Below are positions 1 to 11,400 of a stretch of DNA of 64,000 nt, in pieces. The DNA comes from Uranotaenia lowii (Eukaryota > Arthropoda > Insecta > Diptera > Culicidae), in the NCBI RefSeq assembly GCF_029784155.1, contig NW_026598378.1, positions 1-64,000 of the forward strand, given 5' to 3'. The position numbers and the translations under genes are program-made. The notes beneath the pieces are model-generated. The model did not search any database and was not told the DNA's origin. It worked only from the letters and a program-made list of their open reading frames with translations. The stretch's first letter is position 1, and every line of letters starts with the position of its first letter.

Positions 1-208
1 CCGAGCAGTATCGGACACAATCGTTGGAGTAGGTGAGTCCGTCCGAGCCACACACCGGAGTGTAGTCGTAGGGACATGCTGGGCAGCTGTAGACTCCAGT
101 TCCGGCAGGAGCAGCCTCAGTGGTGGATGGGCGATGTTGTTTCGGCTTAGCCATAGCCGATCCCGAGATCGTGCTTAGCACTGCGGTCAACAGAATGAAG
201 GTCTTCAT
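1..208 (-). CDS. Kazal-type serine protease inhibitor, secreted, 5' part (runs off the window)
   Basis: Read on the minus strand from an ATG at 208-206, the first 69 codons are open to the window edge. Residues 1-20 are a typical signal peptide: Lys at position 2, a hydrophobic stretch, then small residues ending SAMA. A short Pro/Thr/Ala-rich linker follows to about residue 40. Residues 42-68 fit the Kazal signature: C45-x7-C53, then six residues to Tyr60, three to Cys64 and three to Cys68, with the conserved core PVCGSDGLTYSNDC. Kazal domains inhibit serine proteases by substrate-like loop binding; in blood-feeding and other insects they act in saliva, gut or haemolymph. The P1 residue cannot be assigned with certainty. 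The start has a good insect context (CCAAAATG) and is the only ATG before the signal peptide. The 3' end and any introns lie outside the window. Confidence 0.88.
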   Translation of the reverse strand, partial: MKTFILLTAVLSTISGSAMAKPKQHRPSTTEAAPAGTGVYSCPACPYDYTPVCGSDGLTYSNDCVRYCS

Positions 209-256
209 TTTGGAGAAGATTAGTGTAACTTGGACTGTGGATGCTGGCACTTGGAT

Positions 257-294
257 ACTGATGATGAGATGATACCAAAAGCTAGCTTTTATAC
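257..294 (-). promoter_or_regulatory. Core promoter of the Kazal gene: TATA box and initiator
   Basis: On the minus strand GTATAAAAG occupies 294-286, and an arthropod initiator TCAGT occupies 261-257 with its A at 259. The TATA T at 293 is 34 bases upstream of that A, slightly longer than the usual 30-31 but acceptable. The implied 5' UTR to the ATG at 208 is about 50 nt. The assignment is by motif and position only. Confidence 0.6.
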
Positions 295-721
295 AACTTT
301 CGTTGGTTAGATTGTCGTTCGGTGGCCGTTGAGCGATATTTGCATGTCAAGATAAGATGCGCAAATGTGCAAATTGATATTTGCTTACATGTTGGTTTTT
401 TGATAAGCCAAATTTTGTTATCAAAAATAGTTATGTTTGAGTTGATATGCGGAATGTTTAACTTTATTGTGCTTTTGAGAGCCTTAGATTCAATTTTAGT
501 TTTTTAAACTTCTGAAGTATGTTGCGGTGCAACCTATTTTTATATTAGTGTTCTTTGTTACTGTCAATCTCAAGGTTGATATATGTGAATAGCAAATGAT
601 GAACCGGCCCTGTTGAAACGGGCTAAAAGAGGGCTACCAGAAGTAGAATGGCTTGTCGGTGTAACGACTATTACAACCGCTGAGAAGAAATGCTGGTGTT
701 TAGCGCGCGATCTACAAGCAT
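295..721. other. Intergenic stretch, no gene seen
   Basis: This is AT-rich sequence upstream of the Kazal promoter. Short frames exist but none shows a recognisable domain. The last 100 bases run up to the left edge of the large palindrome. Confidence 0.5.
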
Positions 722-3700
722 TGCACAATGGGGAAAAAAGTGTACAAACCGCGAAGAAATTCAATATCTTTCATGCTACATGACCCAAATCTATGAAAAT
801 ATACTTTCCTTTTGTGAAAATTTCCGGAGAATCGATTGGACATAGTTTCAAATGCCGCACGAGCTTACGAACGGAGATATAGTGCCTTTTTAACCCCTAA
901 TTCCCCTATATTTTGTAAACATTCCAGAAAAACACTGATTAGAACCAGAGAACTTTGAACGGAAACAGACCTATGGTGTGTAATTTTTTCTGAGGAATCG
1001 AATGAAGGCTGTTTTGGCCACCGCACGCTTCAGAAAATGGAGTTATGGCTGTTTTACCCTCAATTCCCCTATATTTTTCAATGATTTCAGAAAAAAGCTC
1101 ATTCGAACTTGAAAATTTTGAACCAAATTGGTTGTATCTTGTGTGATTTTTTCCGAGAAATCGAATGAATGCTGTTTGAGCCCCCGCACGCTTTGGAAAA
1201 TGGAGTTATGGCTGTTTTACCCTCAATTCCCCTACATTTTTCAAATTGTTAAGAAAATGCATGTTCGGACTTGAAAATTTTCAATCTTTTGGGTCGTATC
1301 TTATGTAATTTTTTCCGAGGAATGCAATAAAGCCTGTTTGAGCCACCGCACGCTTCGGAAAATGGAGTTATGGCTGTTTTTACCCTCAATTCCCCTACAT
1401 TTTTCAATGATTTTAGAAAAAAGCATGTTCGGACTTGAAAATTTTGAACCAAATGGAATGGATCCTATGTAATTTTTTCCGAGGAATCCAACGAAGCCTA
1501 TTTGAGCCACCGCACGGATTAGGAACAGGAGTTATGGCTGTTTTACCCTCAATTGCCCAACATTTTTCAAATAGCTCAGAAAAAGCATGTTGGGACCAGA
1601 TAGTTTTGAATCAAAAGTGAAGTAGTTTGTGGAGTTTTTTTTTCCGAGGAATCGAATGAAGGCTGTTTGAGCCGCCGCACGCTTCGGAAAATTAAGTTAT
1701 GGCTGTTTTACCTTCAATTTCCCTACATTTTTCAAATTGTTAGAAAACGCATGTTCGGACTTGAAAATTTTGAATCTTTTGGGACGAATCTTGTGTGATT
1801 TTTTCCGAGGAATCCAATGAAGGCTGTTTGAGCCACCGCAAGCTATGGAAAATGGAGTTATGTCTTTTTTTACCCTAAATTCCCCTACAGTTTTCAATGA
1901 TTTAAGAAAAAAGAATGTTCGGACTTGAAAATTTTGAACCAAATGGGTTGTATCTTATGTAATTTTTTCCAAGGAATCCAACGAAGCCTATTTGAGCCAC
2001 CGCACGGATTGGAAACAGGAGTTATGGCTGTTTTACCCTCAATTTCCCTATATTTTTCAAATAGCTCAGAAAAAGCATGTTCGGACTTGAAAATTTTGAA
2101 CCAAATGGAACGTATCATGTGTGATTTTTTTCGAGGAATGCAACGAAGCCTATTTGACACACCGCACACATCGGAAACAGGAGTTATGGCTGTTTTACCC
2201 TCAATTCTCTTTCATTTTTCAAAAAGTTCAGAAAAACCTTGATCGGACTTGAAAATATTGAACCAAACGAGACTTATCTTATGCATTTTTTCCGAGGAAT
2301 CCAGTGGAGGCAGTTTAAACCACCGCATGCTTCGAAATAGTGAGTTATGGCTGTTTTTACCCTCAATTCCCCTACATTTTTCTGAAATCATTGAAAAATG
2401 TAGGAGAATGGAGGGTAAAAACAGCCATAACTCACTATTTCAAAGCGTGCGGTGGCACAAATAGGCTCCATTAGATCCCTCGGAAAAAATTGCATAAGAT
2501 AAGTCTCGTTTGGTTCAATATTTTTAAGTCCGATCATGGTTTTTCTGAACTTTTTGAAAAATGAAAGAGAATTGAGGGTAAAACAGCTATAACTTCTGTT
2601 TCCGATGTGTGCTGTGTGTCAAATAGGCTTCGTTGCATTCCTCGAAAAAAATCACACATGATACGTTCCATTTGGTTCAAAATTTTCAAGTCCGAACATG
2701 CTTTTTCTGAGCTATTTGTAAAATATAGGGAAATTGAGGGTAAAACAGCCATAACTCCTGTTTCCAATCCGTGCGGTGGCTCAAATAGGCTTCGTTGGAT
2801 TCCTTGGAAAAAATTACATAAGGTACAACCCATTTGGTTCAAAATTTTCAAGTCCGAACATTCTTTTTTCTTAAATCATTGAAAACTGTAGGGGAATTTA
2901 GGGTAAAAAAAGACATAACTCCATTTTCCATAGCTTGCGGTGGCTCAAACTGCCTTCATTGGATTCCTCGGAAAAAATCACACAAGATTCGTCCCAAAAG
3001 ATTCAAAATTTTCAAGTCCGAACATGCGTTTTCTAACAATTTGAAAAATGTATGGGAATTGAAGGTAAAACAGCCATAACTCAATTTTCCGAAGCGTGCG
3101 GCGGCTCAAACAGCCTTCATTCGATTCCTCGGAAAAAACTCCACAAAATACTTCACTTTTGGTTCAAAACTATCTGGTCCCAACATGCTTTTTCTGAGCT
3201 ATTTGAAAAATGTTGGGCAATTGAGGGTAAAACAGCCATAACTCCTGTTCCTAATCCGTGCGGTGGCTCAAATAGGCTTCGTTGGATTCCTCGGAAAAAA
3301 TTACATAGGATCCATTCCATTTGGTTCAAAATTTTCAAGTCCGAACATGCTTTTTTCTAAAATCATTGAAAAAAGTAGGGGAATTGAGGGTAAAAACAGC
3401 CATAACTCCATTTTCCGAAGCGTGCGGTGGCTCAAACAGCCTTTATTGGATTCCTCGGAAAAAAATACATAAGATACGACCCAAAGGATTGAAAATTTTT
3501 AAGTCCGAACATGCATTTTCTTAACAATTTGAAAAATGTAGGGGAATTGAGGGTAAAACAGCCATAACTCCATTTTCCAAAGCGTGCGGGGGCTCAAACA
3601 GCATTCATTCGATTTCTCGGAAAAAATCACACAAAATACAACCCATTTGGTTCAGAATTTTCAAGTTCGAATAAGCTTTTTTCTGAAATCATTGAAAAAT

Positions 3701-4052
3701 ATAGGGGAATTGAGGGTAAAAACAGCCATAACTCCATTTTCTGAAGCGTGCGGTGGCCAAAACAGCCTTCATTCGATTCCTCAGAAAAAATTACACACCA
3801 TAGGTCTGTTTCCGTTCAAAATTCTCTGGTTCTAATCAGTGTTTTTCTGGAATGTTTACAAAATATAGGGGAATTAGGGGTTAAAAAGGCACTATATCTC
3901 CGTTCGTAAGCTTGTGCGGTGTTTGAAACTATATCAAATCGATTCTCCGGAAATTTTCACAAAAGGAAAGTATATTTTCATAGATTTGGGTCATGTAGCA
4001 TGAAAGATATTGAATTTCTTCGCGGTTTGTACACTTTTTTCCCCATTGTGCA
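722..4052. repeat. 3.3-kb near-perfect palindrome built of ~162-bp tandem units (foldback-like element)
   Basis: The left arm (722-2382) and right arm (2393-4052) are reverse complements around a 10-bp centre (2383-2392). Matching positions keep a constant coordinate sum of about 4774-4775 from the outer ends to the centre, so there is almost no net insertion or deletion between arms. Each arm has a unique outer ~300 bp followed by about nine direct repeats. In the left arm the phrase GTTATGGCTGTTTT recurs near 1041, 1203, 1363, 1529, 1694, 1855, 2020, 2181 and 2341, a period of about 162 bp. Neighbouring units differ more from each other than each does from its mirror partner. This structure, inverted arms made of tandem repeats, is that of Foldback-type elements. 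It could also be a segmental inverted duplication of a satellite. No clear target duplication is visible at the edges. No transposase is encoded; the short frames inside simply repeat with the unit. Confidence 0.85.
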
Positions 4053-4485
4053 TTGTCTTGGCAAAAACCCGAAGCCAACCTCATAGGAGGATGCAATTGG
4101 GAAGCCTTCTTGTTAGCTGGGAAGCTTAAAACCAAGCTCTTAATATTCGAGACCCTGATTAGAAAAGTCGCTCAGAAGTCGGAAAATTCGTAGTCCGTAG
4201 TCGTTAAATCTACATAGGTATATACACGGAAAATAAAAAAAAGTAAATTTTACCGAGAAGCGAGGTGATTTTTTCCACCCCTCTTTCGAGGCAAATTTTA
4301 CCTTTTTTTTCAATCACCTAGCAAAAAGGTAAATTTTACCTTTTTCGCATTCGCCTAGCTAAATAGCAAATAATATCGTTTTCCTATTCACTGATTTGGA
4401 AGGTAAATGCTTGTTGGTTTGATTATGGTTTCTTCAATAAAAATAAAAACTAAATTCATTCAAAAATTAATATTTATGTGAAATA

Positions 4486-5793
4486 AAGTCTGCTTCATTT
4501 AATATTGGAACACAAACAATTGCGTGTAGTTCAGTCATTTATTAACGAATTCATAATTTGTTTTTCATACAAATGTAGCATTTTCTTTACTCTTTCATAA
4601 AAAAAAATTAAAAAAATTATTCATTGCTGTTTCGAAGAAATTCTCGTACTTTTCCCGTAATACGGCACATTAGGCGGCGCACACCCTTTTCGTCCACCGT
4701 TTTGGCGATTTGATTCCACCAGTTCTTCATTTGAGTCATGTTCCTAACAAGTTTTCCCTTTGCCTTAAGCCTCCGCTTCGTGATTGCCCAGTATTTCTCT
4801 ATCGGCCGGAACTGGGGGCAGTTTGGGGGGTTGAGGTCCTTCGCTGACCCCGTTCGTTGCGTACCATTCCATAACCGTTTTGCTGTAATGGCAGCTTGCG
4901 AGGTCCGGTCAAAACATTACTGGAAACATTACTGGACGGTCGTGGGCACGAATAAACGGCAGAATTCGTTTCTGTAGGCACTCTTTTTTGTAGACTTCTG
5001 ATGTCATTGTCTTGTCAGTGAGAAAGACTTTGGTTTTCTGTCCACAACTGCATATCCCCTGCCAAATCATGTACTTGCGGGCGAATTTATCCGCAAACAC
5101 GAACTTAAATTTTGCAGGTACATCCCCCCGAGCCGTCGCCAAATAAAATTTTTGACCTGGGATTTGCCCAAAGTCCGCCTTCACGTAGGTCTCATCGTCC
5201 ATCAGAATATATCCGTCGAACTTGGTCAGCACTTGGTCGTACAGCTTTCGAGCACGGATTCTGGCCACATTGTTCTGCTTCAGCATCCGATTTGGCTGTT
5301 TGCTGGCTCGGAATGACCTTATTCCTTCCCGGAGACGAATTCGTCGCACCGTACTGTGAGCAGCCCGGAACTTATTGGCCAAATCGCGGTCTGAAAGATT
5401 GGGATTCCTCTTGACGGCCTTGATGACTTTCCCACGCAGTTTCCGGTCGACAGTTCCACTCCGACGCTTCGAATGCGGCTTCCGAGCCGTCGTCAATGTT
5501 TCCTTGTACTGCTTGATAACACGCCATACGGTATTTCTGGGCATTTTAAGCTGTTTAGCTAGCTTCGATGCCGACAACAATGGATTTTCAAGAAAACTGT
5601 GCACAATTTGATCTCTCCGTTCGGCTTCCATGGCGGTTGTTCACAAAATGCTATCGTTTGGTGTTATGACATAAATACATGGTGAAAGGTAATGAATTTC
5701 CCGACACGTGGGTGAAAAAAGTTTCCAAATCCGTCCACTAGGAGCGCCACAATGAGTAAAAGAATTTGTTCCAATATTAAATGAAGCAGACTT
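4486..5793 (-). mobile_element. Tc1/mariner element, DD37E-like, 1.3 kb, nested in the outer element
   Basis: Perfect 27-bp terminal inverted repeats, beginning AAGTCTGCTTCATTTAATAT, lie at 4486-4512 and 5767-5793. They are flanked by TA at 4484-4485 and 5794-5795. The length of 1308 bp is usual for the superfamily. It carries a transposase gene on the minus strand and sits inside the 4225-6637 element, so it inserted later. The perfect terminal repeats argue for a fairly young copy although its transposase is broken. Confidence 0.9.
4617..5631 (-). pseudogene. Tc1/mariner transposase, DD37E-like, broken
   Basis: The frame opens at an ATG (5631) and runs 240 codons to a stop at about 4909. 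Residues 1-50 and 60-110 look like the paired helix-turn-helix DNA-binding region. The first catalytic Asp lies in ILMDDETYVKADF (about residue 145), and QGICSCG follows near 191. Beyond the stop the homology continues: PDLASCHYSKTVMEWY supplies the second catalytic Asp in the same frame after the nonsense codon. A frameshift near 4840 then moves the reading to another frame with NPPNCPQFRPIEKYW, which supplies the catalytic Glu, ending at a TAA at 4617-4619. A 12-bp tandem duplication (CCAGTAATGTTT twice) sits just before the nonsense codon. The Asp-to-Glu spacing is about 34 residues as found and is short by a few codons at the frameshift, so DD37E is inferred, not counted. Confidence 0.85.
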
Positions 5794-6036
5794 TAAATAG
5801 ATACTTCAACCTTATATTTATTTTTGAAATGTTTCACCGGATTTTAGAAAATTGTTGAGGCAAGTTGTTTGTTCGCCAGGCTCGTGGTAATTCGGTTTTC
5901 GCATTCTTCCAAGCCACCATGGCTGCGGTATCTTCCTGCATTGCGTTAACATATTCTTGCCCTTCTCCGTTCCACTAATCTGGTCAGTTCCGGCTTTTCC
6001 GGAATGATATCTGGAGGATGACGTGGAATACACCTC

Positions 6037-6110
6037 AAAGCTCTGTGGGCCGATCTGAAACAAATGCAAAGTAATAATTGCATTTGTTTCAGATCGGCCC
6101 ACAGTGCTTT
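6037..6110. repeat. Long perfect hairpin with 8-nt loop
   Basis: The arms 6037-6069 and 6078-6110 are inverted copies with one mismatch; the inner 27 bp (6043-6069 with 6078-6104) are perfect. The loop is AGTAATAA. It lies inside the outer TA-flanked element, right of the mariner. Confidence 0.8.
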
Positions 6111-6117
6111 GTGGGCC

Positions 6118-6158
6118 GGTTCTCGTCATAATACTTTGAAAGTATTATGACGAGAACC
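6118..6158. repeat. 20-bp-stem palindrome with 1-nt centre
   Basis: GGTTCTCGTCATAATACTTT at 6118-6137 is followed by one G and its exact reverse complement at 6139-6158. It begins 8 bp after the preceding hairpin. Confidence 0.85.
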
Positions 6159-6806
6159 ACCACAACTAAATGATATCTAAAAAAACATTTACCATTCTGT
6201 TCTGATTTTCACATATTGGGCACGAAGCAAAAATTCCTTCCTGAACGACAAAACAACTTAACCTCAATAAATTGGTTCGCCAAATAGTTACCTTTTTTAG
6301 AGATGAATTGTACCGTTTTGTTTAGCTCAATCCAGGTCAACTTCACCTTGCAACGAGGTAAGTTTTACCTTATTTAGATTTATTTTTTTTCTAGGTGAAT
6401 TATATTTTTTTATTCAGCTCAATTCAGGTGAACTTCACCTCACTACGAGGAAAAAAATCCTTTTTTTATTCACCTTTTTTCTCGGTGAATTGCACTTTTT
6501 TTCGAACCTCGATTCAGGTAATTTTTAACTCGCTGTGAGGTGAGTTTCACCTCAAAGAGCTAGAAGTTAACTTTTTGGCTTTCACGAGCGTTCACCTAGC
6601 TAACTCGGTTAATTTTACCTTTTTATTATTTTACGTGTAGAATCGGAAATCTAAAATTTTTGAAGCTGGTAGTCTCCGACACGTTATTTTTGTGCATTCG
6701 GTTTGGTTAATGGAAATATTCGGGTAGCGGAAGTGCCTACTGGTTGTTGAACGTGGTCCTTAGAGGCCAATTAAAGGTCTGCGCCAAGATGCTGGACGGA
6801 TATTTA

Positions 6807-7775
6807 AAGCTTAGTTCTTTTAGAAATGGGACAGTTACGAATGCCTGTATCTAAAAAACCATTCGTTTTAACGAAATACTTTCTATGAAGAAAAAGAAGG
6901 TAATGTTATGATCTTTCATGAAAAAATTTGAAAAAAAAATATTTACCGTTTTTTGTTAAAGAAATTTCTACTTTATTCTTGGTATCTCCCATTGGCCGGC
7001 GCACACTTTTTTAAGTCATGGTATTGATCAGTTTCTCCAAATTATACTTCGTAAAATCTATATTTTAGGTGGCTTCACCCTCCTTCTTCAATTTCTGATA
7101 CTTTTTGGTCCAATACTTCTCTGGAAACTGGAAACTGGAAGCATTTTAGTGGATACAGTTGTTTCAAAATGAACAAATTTGATTATTTTTGACCACATTT
7201 TAGAACGTTTTTTTCGGTACCGGTTTTACAACTTAAGAGCTTTGGAACTATCAAAAAATGGTTGTTTGAGGTTGGATTTCAATGAGTCATCACTAGGCAA
7301 CACTTTCAGCTTATCGGAGAAAACTGTTTTGGACGTTTCAGCGATTTACCCTTAGTTTTTCGGTTATTGAAAATTAAAAATGCTGGTATGAGACTTGACT
7401 TCCTTGATGATCCTTAACCATTGTTGCCGATCATGTGCTTCTCTCCAATGCTTGATTTGAACTTTGTGGACATTATTGACAGTGTTTGCATACTTATCCA
7501 CCACAAAAACTCAGTAATTCTTTGAATAATCAACGGTTTTGTCAGCTATCAATTTGATAATGACGTATTTTCAAGGAAACTGTGCAAAATTATTTTTTTC
7601 TTTTTCTCTTGCATCGTACATATCTCAAAAATGCGTGAATTTTAAATTTTGAAAAAAATAGGTCGAATAGTACTTTTTACAGACAACAAAATGCTGTCAA
7701 AATTTTCAATATCCAATAACTAGTTAACGAGCTATTAGCAAATGAAAGTGTCCCATTTCTAAAAGAACTAAGCTT
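6807..7775 (-). mobile_element. Decayed Tc1/mariner relative with intact terminal repeats
   Basis: Perfect 27-bp inverted repeats, beginning AAGCTTAGTTCTTTTAGAAA, lie at 6807-6833 and 7749-7775, flanked by TA on both sides (6805-6806 and 7776-7777). Interior minus-strand patches resemble the 4486-5793 mariner: the GGCGGCGCACAC-like patch near its 3' end corresponds to GGCCGGCGCACAC near 7000, and the phrase TTTTCAAG-AAACTGTGCA near its start recurs near 7570. No frame survives, and the length (969 bp) implies internal deletion. The terminal repeat sequence differs from the other copy, so it is a different subfamily. Confidence 0.75.
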
Positions 7776-7798
7776 TAGTAAACATTTCAAGACAACTC

Positions 7799-8570
7799 CG
7801 GCTTAGCCCATCCCGGATGCCCGGTTTTTGTGGAAAATGGCCTGGGTATTGCCCGGATTTTTGAGATTTTTTTGCAAAACTAAGCAAGAAAAATTCAAAT
7901 GAAGTGATGGAAAGTTTTTATTTTGGATTCAAAACGAAAATTTTATAGTTATTAACACAATAAGGACCGCGAAGAAATCTATGCCAGAAACGCCGCTATT
8001 CGGCACACTTTATCTCAAAACATGATGGAACAAATTTTATAAATTCAATATATTTGAGTTATCGAACGTGTTGTGTTGAGATTTGTAGGATAGAATTTTA
8101 TCATAAAATTTATAACATTAGAAATTGCTTCTAAAAGAAGCACATTCGAGGCAAGCGAAAAACCGAGATTTCTCGTATTTGATCCGCAATACGTGAAAAT
8201 AAAAAAAACAAAATTATGTGAATTGTCATGATTTTTTTACCAAAGCGCATCAGCAGCGTTCAAATCTTATCTTACAATTCCAAACAAATGTATGCGAATT
8301 CATTTCATTAAAAAAATTAAAAGAAATAACAGTTGTTTGATGCAAAAATCAAAAATTTCGTGAACTAAATTTGAGTATTAGGTATGGATGTATCTGAAAT
8401 TGTGGTAAAATCCGGGTTTTTCCTCCCTTTCCAATTTTTTCCAATTTCCAAATTTTCTTTTTTTTTGTTTAAATCCGAACATGTACGATTAAAACCCGGC
8501 AATCTGGAATGCTTACTTTACAGGATCCAATATTTCAATTGACGGCGACAAAATATTCAGAGCTTGGAAT
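7799..8570. repeat. Interspersed repeat remnants (CCCGG-motif family)
   Basis: Phrases such as TTGCCCGGATTT and TCCGGGTTTT at 7800-7870 and 8400-8520 recur near 21655-21735 and 61836-61880. The stretch 7960-8110 (TAAGGACC, ATGCCAGAAA, CGGCA, TTTGAGTTA) recurs in diverged form at 13166-13310. TTAATTGACGGCAACAAAATG near 16140 matches 8537-8557 closely. These look like old copies of one or two unclassified families; boundaries are not resolved. Confidence 0.45.
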
Positions 8571-11400
8571 TACTTATTTTTGTTTTTATTAGTTTCTTAT
8601 TGATTATTCAAGAGCCTAAATTTCCCAACCATAACTTTGTCAAAATAAGCTTTCAATAATGAATGGAACATTAATACTTCAAATATATAAAGTTATAATT
8701 GTGAACATAAAAAAAAAATTTTTTTCAGTCTGTTATTTTGATAATTGGAAGAATGTGATTGTATCTCTAACTTAGATCTCTGGCACTCTTGAAACAATAC
8801 TAATCATGTAAGTTTTGAATAAATTCCCTCAATTTCATTAAGATTTAATTCGAAATTTTAATTCGTATTCGTTTTATTGTTTTCGTAAATATTGTTTTCA
8901 AGTTTGTAAACTGAATGCTTGAAATTAATTTGCAGCTTATTTTTTTTGCTTTTTCCTTTAATAAATTTTTCACTTAATTAAAGCCAAACTGGTTTGGTAA
9001 AAATTAACCATTCTCAATCTTTCATCGGAAAGTTCGATTTTTTTTTCTCATTATAGCCAAAGTCTTTCAGTTGAACATATAACAAGAAAACTTCTTTCTT
9101 ATCCTTTTTATGAGCAATTTTTTTTTCTTTTTTTGTCCTCTCTTCTGTGCAATCTATATTTAATTTTTTTTGCTGTTTTATTTTACAACTCTTTTCTGTT
9201 TTTTTGGTCATTTTCTTTTTTAGCTCTTTTTTAGGTCTTTGAATTTTATCTCAGTTTTTCTTATCTTCTCTTACTTTTCTCTGTTTGCTCATTTCTATTT
9301 TCTAGTCTCTTTTCTATATTATCTCTTTGCTCTTCCTGTTTTAGTTCTTTGCTCTTTTCATGTTTTTTTTCTTCTATCAATCTTGTCGATTAAGGCCAGT
9401 CACTACAAGACACTACAGCTTCAAGTATTAAGTTAGCTATTTGATACTAACAAGAAGTTAATGTCTACATCAAGGAGCCATGAAATATTTTTAAATTTTT
9501 TTTTAATGAAAGGGTCACAAAAAGTTCAAAAAAGTGATCTGAAAAACCTACTTTTCATTCGATTGCTAGTAAATACTGTTTGAGCGATGGTAGACTTTTT
9601 GAAAAAATATGACTACAAAATCTATTCCAATTCTAACATTTTGTTGTCTTTAGATTTTTGATGCAGCATAAAATTAATTTACTGGAATTTTTCAAAGTTG
9701 ACTACTTTGCGCGATTTTTTTACAAATTGAAATTTCATCTGTTTTTGTCGTCCACCGTCAGGTTGTACCTGAATTTTCAGTGCTTTTACTTTGTTTGGAC
9801 CAATCAAAAGTATATCCATTGGAAAGCAAATTTAATTTACATTCTAATGAGGTGCAACAATCCACGCTGTGAGATTTCACAAAAATATGAAAACTATAAA
9901 CGTAAAATCATTCCTGAAATTCTAGAACCACAAGCAGCACGTCCAGAACGTGTTTCCAAAATTTTAATCTTTGATGTCAATTTGAAGTGTGGATTTCTAA
10001 GTTTAGATTGGAGAAATATGATAAGATTAGTAAGGTTAATTGATTTTACTCAAGTAAAATGTTAAAAGACCCAATTTTTCATAAATTTTCAATTAAACTT
10101 TAGGAAATATCGTCAAAGAAAATCTCCTCAGATTTTTTGGATAAAATCAAAGGATGTCAGAGTTTTTATTTGTCAAATACAGAATGTTTTTCGGCAACCT
10201 TGGTTCAGGTGTCAGTAAGCAGATGTTATGGAGGGAATCTTTTGCTATTCAGTAAAATATATGGATAGTTTACCCTGTAAAAATGTAGTTCAACAATTTT
10301 TACGCCTACTTGACAAATCAGTTCAAACTGTCCTAGCAGTTATCATTTATCTCCCTTGCTTTCATTGAGTTAGTCGTCTTGGCTTTTTCCCCAATTTAAG
10401 CTTCCTTCTGGATATCCTAGGTCTCCTTCCCTTAATTTTTATTCATGCAATCAATATGTCAGAGATATTGTTGTTTTATTTCGAGTAAAGTTCTTAATTA
10501 AGTGAAAAGAAATCCTAATTTGGATTAGGAATATTAAATTAATTTAAAATCATTTTTATATTCGAAGCATTTTTACCTGTTAATCTTTCATCACTGGCTA
10601 AATTTTATCAGAACTGTTGAAACGTCATATCACCAAAATTAGAGGCCATAGACACAATCTGATGCCAGATTATAGTCCAGGTTCTTGGTTCTGAGGAACC
10701 ATATCAAATGATATTTTTCACTGGTGAAACAGTTGAAATTCTAAAAAAAATATGGTTTTTAATAACCTTTCTTTTCTCATCGAGATGGATTGTGAAATTT
10801 CATCTAAAGTAACAGAACTTAATTTGCAACATAATCGATGTTTAAGCAATAAAATAAAGAGTTTAAAAATGAGCATTTTTGCAGCTTAGATAGAACAAAT
10901 GATGTCAAATTTCCATACAAACGTGGGCGTTGTTGAGTGACCTCTTAGATTATACCAAATGTGCTGAAATTTTGCATTGAGTCTTCTGCAAGGCCAAGGA
11001 ACGATTTCAGCCCCGAGATTTTGATTCCAGATAAATACACAATTCCATAACCCTTCTTCTGTCGAGGCCTTAATGAGTTAAATTCCTATAAAATGGGTTA
11101 AATTTTCATAAAAAAGGAATAAATAAAAAACCTTTCTTTGGAGGCAATACTAAAAATCGAAATATCTTTATTTATTAACTTTTAATATCATGTTACGCTC
11201 TCTTCGAATCGGCTATACTGGGAAATGTATTTAATATTCGCTCAATTTTATCTCAATTGATAGGTAATTTGTGAAGAGCAACATCCTTTGGCAGCATGTT
11301 AATGACACTGATTCAGTAGCGTAAAATAATTTATTCAACAATCCGTTGAAATCATTGACAACTCTAAAGGGTACTTATCTCATCTCCATCATTCTCTCCC
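8571..11400. other. AT-rich non-coding stretch, pyrimidine-rich near 9020-9370
   Basis: I see no gene or element with defined ends. 9020-9370 is a T/C-rich low-complexity tract with recurring TCTTTT and CTCTTT. The 135-codon frame at 9658-10065 has no recognisable domain and is probably accidental. Confidence 0.4.

Larger units (their letters stand above)
4225..6637. mobile_element. TA-flanked terminal-inverted-repeat element (outer element of a nest)
   Basis: The ends are CACGGAAAATAAAA on the left and, reversed, CACGTAAAATAATAAA on the right. The match continues to roughly 45 bp, including ACCGAG and AGGTG. TA dinucleotides lie immediately outside both ends (4223-4224 and 6638-6639), as for Tc1/mariner-type insertion. 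Both subterminal zones are crowded with AGGTGAA, TTCACC and GGTAAATTTTACC motifs. Without the inner mariner (4486-5793) this element is about 1.1 kb and has no coding capacity, so it is best read as a non-autonomous, MITE-like element. Confidence 0.75.

Noticed and set aside
1249..3835. Many 60-105-codon frames with similar sequences on both strands
   Set aside because: They recur with the 162-bp unit and mirror each other because of the palindrome; not genes.
722..4052. Possible CRISPR-like array
   Set aside because: Units are 162 bp, contiguous and without unique spacers; eukaryotic context.
9014..9436. Lys-rich and Phe/Leu-rich frames
   Set aside because: They come from a T/C-rich low-complexity tract read on either strand.
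9658..10065. 135-codon frame
   Set aside because: No recognisable domain, AT-driven composition and no promoter or splice context.
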